A program made the position numbers and the translations under genes. The notes under the pieces are model-generated. The model was not told the origin of the DNA, did not search any database, and saw nothing but the letters and a program-made list of their open reading frames with translations. From positions 243,655 to 307,654 of the forward strand of contig CAJNDS010002713.1 in NCBI GenBank assembly GCA_905221605.1: a stretch of 64,000 nt of DNA. The letters are read 5' to 3'. This DNA is from Symbiodinium natans. Its lineage: Eukaryota > Sar > Dinophyceae > Suessiales > Symbiodiniaceae. Below, in pieces: positions 8,003 through 14,960 of this stretch. Position 1 is the first letter of the stretch. Every line of letters begins with the position of its first letter.

Positions 8003-9526
8003 TTAAGTATGAACCATTGGTGTATCTGCCATAATTTCAAGAATATTTGAACTAACTAGGCATGTTGTTATTTCTTCAATTGCTTCTTCTGTTCCTGTTA
8101 AATTAGCATTAGTTCCACGAATATTTAATGTTAATAATGCACCAAGTTTAGAATTTACCCCAGTTAAATTATTTTGATCCATCTTTTGGAAATTAATACC
8201 CATAATAAATTTATTTGCTCTGTATTGATTATATTTAATGCTCATACTATCTTGATCGGGATTGAGTAAAGATACAAACCTGCGGAGATAATACATATGC
8301 TCACTTAATGAAGAAGAGGCAACTTCTGGATATCGTTTATTACCAAGTAAAACATCAAAAGTTAAATCTAAATTCTTGTTAGCGTATCCATAACCAACTT
8401 CATTACCAGTTGCCCCTGTTCCATTAGAGAAGGCGGGGTAATTAATCATAGGATTGTAAAAGTAATTCCATTTTTTGAAAATGTAACGGTCAAATCGTGA
8501 TTCATTATTCATACTGAATATAGCTTCTGTTCTTGGCTTACGATAAAGTGTAACAAACATGCCATCTAAACGAGTGGCAGATTTAACGATATTCAGATTA
8601 ATTTCACCTGTTCCATTAGCTATTGTTTGACTTGTCATGTGATATGATTTATATAAAATTTTCATAGAGCCACCGCTTAATAGTCCCTCCGTGTATTTTT
8701 CTGAAACTTTTGGATCTAAAACTGCGATATCCGCTTTAAGTGCTAGTGAATTCAATTCCCAATCTACTCCAGTATTACCTTCCGTGAAAAAATAATTGTT
8801 GGCATCGGTATTTGTTCCACCTGAAGCAACTGGCACAATAATAGGATCATTAGCATCATTAACAAGGGTTAATTCAATTTCTAAACCAGAAGCATGGCGA
8901 AGGGGCAAATAATACCCAGAATTTAGGAAGCCTGAACAACACTGATGCCCAAGTCGCACCCATGATTGAGGGTAAATACCTGCCATTGAGTGCCTTGTGA
9001 ATTTCTGTCGTAAATCACCGAACTTGTTCCAGTTTCCAGCATTTGCCACATCTTCTTGTAATCCAGTAGCATATGTATGTGCAAAATCGTCATCATATCT
9101 CGGGTTCATACCGCTTTCAATATCATCTAAATCACGAGCATCAGGAGATTTTAAGCAATTCCAAATCTCACAAAATTTATTGTAATCTGTTATATCTTCT
9201 ACAATCTGCCCTCCTACCATAACTCGTAATCGTGAAAAGCATGAATGTAGTTGTCCAATAAATCTTAAATATCTTGTTGTTCCCGCTTCATTGTTTTTAA
9301 GATTAGCAAAAATACGAATACTTGATAAATCTAAATAAGAATTAGTGTCAGAGGCAGTTAAATGAAATTTAATTTGTCTATTTCCCGCCCCTACTGAATA
9401 GATATTTGAACCAGATGGGGCGTAGGATACTTGACGTCTATCAATAACATATCTGCCGAGGTTTTCAATGCCATATTCAAAACCACCAACAACATTTGAC
9501 TCACTTTCAGCTATAATATTTTCCAT
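8003..9526 (-). CDS. Major capsid protein (double jelly-roll)
   Basis: The 507-residue product matches PLV major capsid proteins in length and layout. The N-terminus (FEYGIENLGRYVIDRRQ) leads into a beta-rich first jelly roll. LHSCFSRLRVMVGGQIVEDI marks the conserved strand pair common in this family. The second barrel contains a long insert and the PEVASSSLSEHMYYLRRF segment. It would form the pseudo-hexameric capsomers of an icosahedral shell. TCTA lies 21 nt upstream of the ATG (9544..9547, minus). The gene is intact, with packaging ATPase, penton and fibre genes nearby. Assignment is by pattern; a structure search would settle it. Confidence 0.85.
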   Translation of the reverse strand: MENIIAESESNVVGGFEYGIENLGRYVIDRRQVSYAPSGSNIYSVGAGNRQIKFHLTASDTNSYLDLSSIRIFANLKNNEAGTTRYLRFIGQLHSCFSRLRVMVGGQIVEDITDYNKFCEIWNCLKSPDARDLDDIESGMNPRYDDDFAHTYATGLQEDVANAGNWNKFGDLRQKFTRHSMAGIYPQSWVRLGHQCCSGFLNSGYYLPLRHASGLEIELTLVNDANDPIIVPVASGGTNTDANNYFFTEGNTGVDWELNSLALKADIAVLDPKVSEKYTEGLLSGGSMKILYKSYHMTSQTIANGTGEINLNIVKSATRLDGMFVTLYRKPRTEAIFSMNNESRFDRYIFKKWNYFYNPMINYPAFSNGTGATGNEVGYGYANKNLDLTFDVLLGNKRYPEVASSSLSEHMYYLRRFVSLLNPDQDSMSIKYNQYRANKFIMGINFQKMDQNNLTGVNSKLGALLTLNIRGTNANLTGTEEAIEEITTCLVSSNILEIMADTPMVHT

Positions 9527-9552
9527 TAGTATATATTATTTATTAGATAAAA

Positions 9553-9777
9553 TTATTTATTATTTTTTAATTTATTTAAACTTTTTAAATTTAAATTAAT
9601 ATCTTTATTATTCTTAATATTTGGTTTATTAATTGCTTCATTGACATTTATTTTATTCTCTCCTTCTTCAACAATTTCTCTAATCATATCATAACCTTTT
9701 GTTTTAATAATTCTTTTTGGTTTAACTTCCTGTTGTTTCTTATTTTGCTTTGCTATTAAATCTCTGTTGCATATCAT
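9553..9777 (-). CDS. Small Lys/Asn-rich hypothetical protein
   Basis: A 74-residue, very basic, Asn/Lys/Ile-rich protein of low complexity towards its C-terminus. No motif is recognised. It sits between lipase and major capsid genes on the same strand, 16 bases after the lipase stop, and has no TCTA of its own, so it may be read from a shared transcript. The composition suits a small DNA-binding or internal virion protein, but this is a guess. Confidence 0.5.
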   Translation of the reverse strand: MICNRDLIAKQNKKQQEVKPKRIIKTKGYDMIREIVEEGENKINVNEAINKPNIKNNKDINLNLKSLNKLKNNK

Positions 9778-9793
9778 TATATTATATAATATA

Positions 9794-10498
9794 TTACATA
9801 ATTTTTTTTACTGGTTGAGTATTATTAGCAGTATTAAATTCACTTCTTCCCTGATCAAAGAAATTAAAATAACTGTGAGGGTTTAATGTTCCTTGTGGAA
9901 CTGTTATACTACCTGTATCCAAAACAGCCACTGGATCTAATGCCGTCCTGAAATTTAAATGATTGTCATCTCTGGCAGTTGATGAAGGTAAAGATATAAT
10001 AGGACTTGAATATAAATTTTCAGCATATTTATCATTAGAATTCTTATTTAAAACTTTAACAACAGCCGATCCGAGACTGTGCCCAACCAAGCGTGTAACC
10101 TCTGGTGAAGTTTGAAGCATTTCGTAAGCATCTTTATATCGTTCGCTTTCTTCAAGTCTGTTAAACGGAATATGAAAAATATCACTAAAAATATCATTTG
10201 CTAAATTTTTACCAGAAGTGCCACTAACATATAATGTATTACCAAATTTATATAGTCCTGTTCCAGTTCTATAACTTTTATACAAACCTTCAGCGTCACT
10301 AATTACATTAACATTATTAATATTATTATTATCTCTCATATGCTTTTGAATCTTTTGTATTATTCTTTCCCTATCGCTATTTACTTGTGAAGATGTTGGT
10401 ATATCTGTTCTTTGTGTAGATGGTGGCGGTTTTCTATTGCCTCTTGCTAAATGTGGGTAACGTTGTCCTCTTATTAACAGTTCTAAATCTTTCCGCAT
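9794..10498 (-). CDS. Class 3-type lipase
   Basis: A 234-residue alpha/beta-hydrolase of the lipase class 3 kind. The nucleophile elbow GHSLGS (139-144) places the catalytic serine at 141. Asp188 (TALDPVAV) and His208 (NPHSYF) follow in the right order and spacing for a Ser-Asp-His triad. There is no signal peptide, which fits a virion or cytosolic enzyme. Lipase genes are known from PLVs such as PgVV, where a role in crossing or remodelling host membranes has been proposed. It is divergent from the penton gene, with starts 50 bases apart. Confidence 0.8.
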   Translation of the reverse strand: MRKDLELLIRGQRYPHLARGNRKPPPSTQRTDIPTSSQVNSDRERIIQKIQKHMRDNNNINNVNVISDAEGLYKSYRTGTGLYKFGNTLYVSGTSGKNLANDIFSDIFHIPFNRLEESERYKDAYEMLQTSPEVTRLVGHSLGSAVVKVLNKNSNDKYAENLYSSPIISLPSSTARDDNHLNFRTALDPVAVLDTGSITVPQGTLNPHSYFNFFDQGRSEFNTANNTQPVKKIM

Positions 10499-10548
10499 AT
10501 TATATTACTATTTTATAAAATATTAAAAATCTAATTAAATATATATTA

Positions 10549-11433
10549 ATGAGTAGTAGAGTTTTAAAATACAAAAAGGTATTCGTAGATAGTGGCAGAA
10601 GACTAACCTCATCTAATTCATCAACTGATTTTGAAATTGAATTACAAGAAAATTTTGAATGTCCCGCTAATACTCAATGTTATGTAACAGAAATAGCAAT
10701 ACCTAATTCATTTTATACAGTAGAAGAGGGTCATAATGATTTTTTATATATTGAATTAGAAAATGATGTAACACCAGTTGATAGTTTTTATGAAAAACGA
10801 TCACTACAATTAAGTCAGGGCATTTATACCCCGTTGGGTTTAATTGAACACATCATAACAACGGCAAATAACTTATATGCTGGAGCTGGTATAACTAATT
10901 TATTTACTGGTTCTTATGAAGAGAAACTTAACATTTATAAAATTCAAGCTAAACTTAATTACAAAGCAAAATTTTTAACTGATGATGAAATATATGAAAC
11001 AACCGATCCCGTATGGAGCATAATATTTAGAGGGGATAAGAGAATACGTCCCCAATCAATAAATAAAATGATAGGTAATTATTCTGCGACTCAAACTGTT
11101 ATAACAACTAGCAGTTTATTTACAAGTTTCCCTATTGATCTTAACCCCTATAGAATATTGTATATTTCTTGCCCTGAATTATCAAATTATAATCAACATA
11201 TACCAACTGGGTATTCTTCAAGTATTATTAAAAAAGTTTTAGTAAATGCTGGGACTTCTGGAACTATTTACGATGAGTATCCAATGGTTAGTGATTATAT
11301 TGATGTCAGTCATAAAAATCTTAAAAGGTTGCATTTCAGAATTGTTGATGATACTAATAAAGTTGTGAATTTGCATGGTATTGCTATTTCCTTCTCATTG
11401 ATTTTTCAAAAATCAAGCATTGACCAAGATTGA
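10549..11433 (+). CDS. Minor capsid (penton-like) protein
   Basis: The 294-residue product matches PLV/virophage minor capsid proteins. It has an N-terminal VDSGRRLTSSNSSTDFEIEL segment, a conserved CYVTEIAIPNSFYTVEEG strand pair and beta-rich content to the end. In this lineage the protein is a single jelly roll that pentamerises at the capsid vertices. TCTA lies 19 nt before the ATG. A strong hairpin follows the stop at 11507..11543. Confidence 0.72.
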   Translation: MSSRVLKYKKVFVDSGRRLTSSNSSTDFEIELQENFECPANTQCYVTEIAIPNSFYTVEEGHNDFLYIELENDVTPVDSFYEKRSLQLSQGIYTPLGLIEHIITTANNLYAGAGITNLFTGSYEEKLNIYKIQAKLNYKAKFLTDDEIYETTDPVWSIIFRGDKRIRPQSINKMIGNYSATQTVITTSSLFTSFPIDLNPYRILYISCPELSNYNQHIPTGYSSSIIKKVLVNAGTSGTIYDEYPMVSDYIDVSHKNLKRLHFRIVDDTNKVVNLHGIAISFSLIFQKSSIDQD

Positions 11434-11506
11434 AACATTAAAGCAACAACAATATTTAAAATCATTGAACCAACCAATTTAAAACTGCCCTGATCAATTA
11501 TTAATA

Positions 11507-11543
11507 ATATTATTTCTATTTTACATAAAAATAGAAATAATAT
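11507..11543 (+). terminator. Perfect 16-bp hairpin after the minor capsid gene
   Basis: The arms at 11507..11522 and 11528..11543 are exact reverse complements around a 5-nt loop. The hairpin is 74 bases past the penton stop and 17 bases before the next ATG. It resembles the palindromic 3'-end signals of mimivirus transcripts. Confidence 0.6.
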
Positions 11544-11559
11544 AAACTATTATATATAA

Positions 11560-12129
11560 ATGTCAGCCGATGAAGTTAATACAACTATTGAAGCAGATAC
11601 AGAAGTAAAGAATGAAGAAGCACCAGAAATAACTGTTGAACAACCAACTGAAGCAGTTGAAAACAAAGTAGTAAAACCAAAAGCAAAACCAAAGGCAACA
11701 CCAAAACCAGAACCTAAAGAATTATCCCCTGATGATTTCCAAACTAGGGCAGAAAGGATTAAACATAAAAAAGTTAAATGTGAAGGCTGTGATGCTGTTT
11801 TAAATCTTAAAACTTACAGATATACCCACAAATGTAAGGGCAAATTAGAAGATAAAGAAATTAAACCAAAACCAAAAGCAAAAGTCAAAGCAGTAGCAGT
11901 AAAGCCACTGACCAATTCATCACCTTTAAACGATATTACAAATATTGAAGAAAGAATACAACAATATCAACATCAACAACCAGTTCAAGCACCCCCAGAA
12001 CCAAAACCATTTAGTATTCAAGATTACTACAAACAATTAAGGCAAGACGCTGTTAATAGGAAAAAAGCAGAGGTGGATAACCTTACTAAAAATATTTTTA
12101 AAGGTTGTCGTGCTAAAAAAAGATTTTAA
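11560..12129 (+). CDS. Lys/Pro-rich protein with a zinc-finger-like core
   Basis: The 189-residue product has an acidic, Val/Glu-rich start, a Lys-Pro repeat stretch (KPKAKPKATPKPEPK), and then a compact C-x2-C...HKC segment (CEGCD to THKCKG) that looks like a single zinc finger. A second Lys-Pro region and a glutamine-rich helix follow. The composition suggests a flexible nucleic-acid-binding or core protein. No family is recognised. It starts the five-gene plus-strand run 11560..14515 beside the capsid genes. Confidence 0.6.
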   Translation: MSADEVNTTIEADTEVKNEEAPEITVEQPTEAVENKVVKPKAKPKATPKPEPKELSPDDFQTRAERIKHKKVKCEGCDAVLNLKTYRYTHKCKGKLEDKEIKPKPKAKVKAVAVKPLTNSSPLNDITNIEERIQQYQHQQPVQAPPEPKPFSIQDYYKQLRQDAVNRKKAEVDNLTKNIFKGCRAKKRF

Positions 12130-12160
12130 TAAATAATAAAAATATCATTAATAATATATA

Positions 12161-12496
12161 ATGATTTCGCCATACAAAAGATCTAAACTACGAAAGAGAA
12201 TGAAGGGAGCAATTAATGCAGTATTGCCATTAAGTTATACCAGTTCAGGTTATTCACCGTTTGAATTTCATGATCCAACCTATTTACAACATTTGCGAGA
12301 AATGTTAAAATTACAAGAGACTAAAGAATTTACAAGAGCACAACGTGAGGCATTAATAGAGCAGTCAAAGCGTGATAATTACCGTCAAGAATTGTTAAGA
12401 CTTCAAAATGAAATTCCTAGATATTCTACAGGTCACCCAACAAAGGCACATTTAGAGCAAAGAACTAAAGAACTTGAAAATTTAATTAAAATGTAA
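12161..12496 (+). CDS. Hypothetical basic helical protein
   Basis: The 111-residue protein has a basic start (MISPYKRSKLRKRMKG), a central YTSSGYSPFEFHDPTY segment and a long charged helix to the end that may form a coiled coil. No domain is recognised. The ATG lies 31 bases after the previous stop in a tightly packed run, so it is probably a late-class virion or assembly protein (inference from position). Confidence 0.55.
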   Translation: MISPYKRSKLRKRMKGAINAVLPLSYTSSGYSPFEFHDPTYLQHLREMLKLQETKEFTRAQREALIEQSKRDNYRQELLRLQNEIPRYSTGHPTKAHLEQRTKELENLIKM

Positions 12497-12526
12497 AAAA
12501 TTAAATTCTAATTTTAAATATATATT

Positions 12527-13435
12527 ATGATGAAACGATTAAGTCCTAATGCTTATGGATTACGAAGACAATTAACTTATGAAGAAGTGGCGGGAATGCT
12601 TGATAATTCTAAATTATTTACCCCTTTACCAGAATACCCTTATACAGAATATAAAGATAGTTTTGAAGGTAGTTATTTTGATAATATAAATGAAAGAATA
12701 GATTTACTGAAAGACCAACAACAGAGAATTCTTGAAAGGCAAATGACTGAAGCAATGTTAAGAAAAGAAGCAACAAGCAGAGGTGTAGATGTTAATGTTT
12801 TAAGAGCACAAACAGCACCGGCTTATTATGATATAGGAGATCCTGAAGAAAGTGATGCAAGGGGTGTTTCAAGTTTTACTGAACGTGGATCAATACTTGA
12901 AGACCAATTGAGAGATCTTGAAGAGCGAGAAGCAAGAGATAGAGAACGATCAAGATCAAGTGCATCTAGACTAATTGGGGCGGGTATGAATACAGTATTT
13001 CACGGATTAGCAAGACAATTTGCGGGTTCAAGTGGATCAGCCCCTTCTATTGAACCAAGATTAGAAAAAGGGGTTTCAAGTGATCCTGTGGAAGATCCCG
13101 AAGGCTTTTTTGATGATGCTTCAAAAGTTGGAAGACCTAGAACAGTTACTGATTACTCAGCAATAGATCCTGATACATTAGACTTCGGCAGATTAAGAGG
13201 CTTGTTTTTGACAGCAATTAAGAACAAAGAAGTCTCACCAAACGGTATAGAAGTATTTGATGATATCATAAAAGACAGAAATGAAAAAGTTGTAGATAAT
13301 GCAACTTCATTAAACTTATTAAGAAGTCTATTTAAAAAAGAATTTATTGATGAGGAATTTGTAACGGGTAAAATCGCACAACGAGGAAAACAATACACTG
13401 ATACATTATTACGCAGAGCAATGAGAAATATTTGA
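12527..13435 (+). CDS. Hypothetical 302-residue virion-region protein
   Basis: The protein is charged and largely helical. It has a likely coiled coil at about residues 50-90, an Arg/Glu/Ser-rich stretch at about 125-145 (RDLEEREARDRERSRSSAS), a Gly/Ser linker with a short hydrophobic segment, and a C-terminal folded region from about 205. No known domain is recognised. TCTA lies 20 nt before the ATG (12507..12510), as for the capsid genes. The next two genes are also unknown basic proteins, so the run may encode internal virion components. Confidence 0.6.
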   Translation: MMKRLSPNAYGLRRQLTYEEVAGMLDNSKLFTPLPEYPYTEYKDSFEGSYFDNINERIDLLKDQQQRILERQMTEAMLRKEATSRGVDVNVLRAQTAPAYYDIGDPEESDARGVSSFTERGSILEDQLRDLEEREARDRERSRSSASRLIGAGMNTVFHGLARQFAGSSGSAPSIEPRLEKGVSSDPVEDPEGFFDDASKVGRPRTVTDYSAIDPDTLDFGRLRGLFLTAIKNKEVSPNGIEVFDDIIKDRNEKVVDNATSLNLLRSLFKKEFIDEEFVTGKIAQRGKQYTDTLLRRAMRNI

Positions 13436-13468
13436 AACAAATAATAATAATCTAACATAAAAATATAA

Positions 13469-14185
13469 ATGTTTCATGCTAGATACAAAAAGAAACGGAT
13501 AGTGAAAGATGATGATGATTTATTACTGCCTCATTATTATAATCCTTATCATTCAGAATTTTATAGAAGCCCATTTAAATCTAGCAATTATTATTTTAGA
13601 GATGCTTCAACACAAAAAGATTACCAAATACAAAATCATGATCTGTTTCCAGATATGTATGATATTATTGATGCCCATGCCGATTTAATTAAAACTAATC
13701 GTGAAAATAAAGGAGATGCGATTTTACAAACAATACAATATATGTTTAAGAAGAATCAAACCCCATACAGTTCAATAGCATCATCTAAAAAGAGTAACAG
13801 TAGCAGTAGTAGCGGTGATAGCAAACCTTCACCAAATCAACAATTATTAAATGATTTAGCAACTGTAGCAAGAATAGGAGGTAAGGCATTGTATTACGGT
13901 GGTAAGGGCGTTTATAAAGGAATTAAAGCAGGTGTGGATACTTATAATTGGTTAAACGAAGAAGAAGATGAAGATGTAAAACCACCTATAGATGAAGAAG
14001 TATTTAATAGAACTCAACGCATAGTAAGAAGAGGGGCAAGTCGTAGCAGATCACCAGAAATTACTAGAAGACAGAGAAGCAGATCGCGAGATGATGAAGA
14101 GCCATCAGGCAGTAATGACGCTATGAGATTAATGAGAAGAGGAGCATCACGAAGTAGAGATTCAACTCCACCTAAAAGAAAGTAA
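13469..14185 (+). CDS. Hypothetical Arg/Ser-rich protein
   Basis: The 238-residue product begins with a basic region and a tyrosine-rich segment (LLLPHYYNPYHSEFY), has a serine homopolymer around residue 110, a Gly/Lys/Tyr stretch (GGKALYYGGKGVYKGIK), and a C-terminus with repeated RRGASRSR motifs like SR proteins. The tail could bind DNA or RNA and be phosphorylated. No enzyme motif is seen. TCTA lies 18 nt upstream of the ATG (13451..13454). Confidence 0.58.
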   Translation: MFHARYKKKRIVKDDDDLLLPHYYNPYHSEFYRSPFKSSNYYFRDASTQKDYQIQNHDLFPDMYDIIDAHADLIKTNRENKGDAILQTIQYMFKKNQTPYSSIASSKKSNSSSSSGDSKPSPNQQLLNDLATVARIGGKALYYGGKGVYKGIKAGVDTYNWLNEEEDEDVKPPIDEEVFNRTQRIVRRGASRSRSPEITRRQRSRSRDDEEPSGSNDAMRLMRRGASRSRDSTPPKRK

Positions 14186-14186
14186 T

Positions 14187-14221
14187 CATAATAATATTAA
14201 AATCTAATTAATATTATTATG
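14187..14221 (+). promoter_or_regulatory. Hairpin with TCTA promoter core in its loop
   Basis: A perfect 14-bp inverted repeat (14187..14200 with 14208..14221) has a 7-nt loop containing TCTA at 14203..14206, 16 nt before the next ATG. The right arm includes that start codon. It repeats the arrangement upstream of the fibre gene. Confidence 0.6.
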
Positions 14222-14515
14222 ACTGAAGTAATTATTAAAAAAAGTTCTAAACCAGATAAAAAATATGATGCAGTTATCAATGGTAAGAAAACAGTTTCAT
14301 TTGGACAAGCGGGGGCAAGTGATTTTACCCTACATCGTGATGAAGAAAGGAAGCAAAGATATATTGACAGGCATCGTAAAAATGAAAATTGGAACGATCA
14401 CACCACAAGCGGTTTCTACTCTCGTTGGATTACTTGGGAAAAGCCAACACTAAAAGAAGCAGTTTCTAACGTAAATAAAAAGTTCCCAAATTTGAATGTA
14501 AAATTAAGTATTTAA
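14219..14515 (+). CDS. DUF5754-like protein
   Basis: The 98-residue product strongly resembles a small family of unknown function common in nucleocytoplasmic giant viruses (DUF5754 by memory). The conserved core is a FGQxGASDFTLHRDEERKQR-type stretch followed by YIDRHRKNENW and a C-terminal WITWEKPTLKEA. Biochemical function is unknown. Its presence fits gene exchange between the virus and giant viruses sharing the host. TCTA lies 16 nt upstream of the ATG, inside a hairpin loop. Confidence 0.68.
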   Translation: MTEVIIKKSSKPDKKYDAVINGKKTVSFGQAGASDFTLHRDEERKQRYIDRHRKNENWNDHTTSGFYSRWITWEKPTLKEAVSNVNKKFPNLNVKLSI

Positions 14516-14582
14516 AGAAATAAATATATATAAATTGTCTTAAAATGTTTATAAAGATATAATTATTATATATATTAAGATA

Positions 14583-14894
14583 ATGGTAGAGGTCAATGAC
14601 ATTGATAATGAAAACATAACAACAACTGAAGAAGAAAAACAACATGAGAAAAAAGTTGATAGAAGAAAATTTAATAAAGGTATGGAAAAATACGCTCTCT
14701 GGCGTTATGAAGATGGTGTATATAATACAAAACCATTTGACCCTGAATATTTTAAAAAATATCAAATTAAATATTATCATGAAAAAACAAAAGAGAAAAT
14801 AGAATGTCCTTTATGTGGTAAATTAACATCAGTGCATCACATTAGACGCCATCAAAGAACAAAATATTGTATAAAAAATAATAAAAATATTTAG
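14583..14894 (+). CDS. Small C-terminal zinc-finger protein
   Basis: A 103-residue protein with an acidic start, a basic middle and a C-terminal zinc-finger-like motif (C75, C78, H90, C96 in CPLCGKLTSVHHIRRHQR). Short proteins of this plan, with an aromatic YFKKYQIKYY segment before the finger, are frequent in algal giant viruses and are thought to bind nucleic acid. The upstream region carries TATAAAGATAT rather than TCTA, so it groups with the replication-side genes. Confidence 0.62.
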   Translation: MVEVNDIDNENITTTEEEKQHEKKVDRRKFNKGMEKYALWRYEDGVYNTKPFDPEYFKKYQIKYYHEKTKEKIECPLCGKLTSVHHIRRHQRTKYCIKNNKNI

Positions 14895-14960
14895 TTTAAA
14901 AAAAATAGGTTTTAAAAAGATTATAAAGAAATAAAATATTATAATATTATATATTATAAT

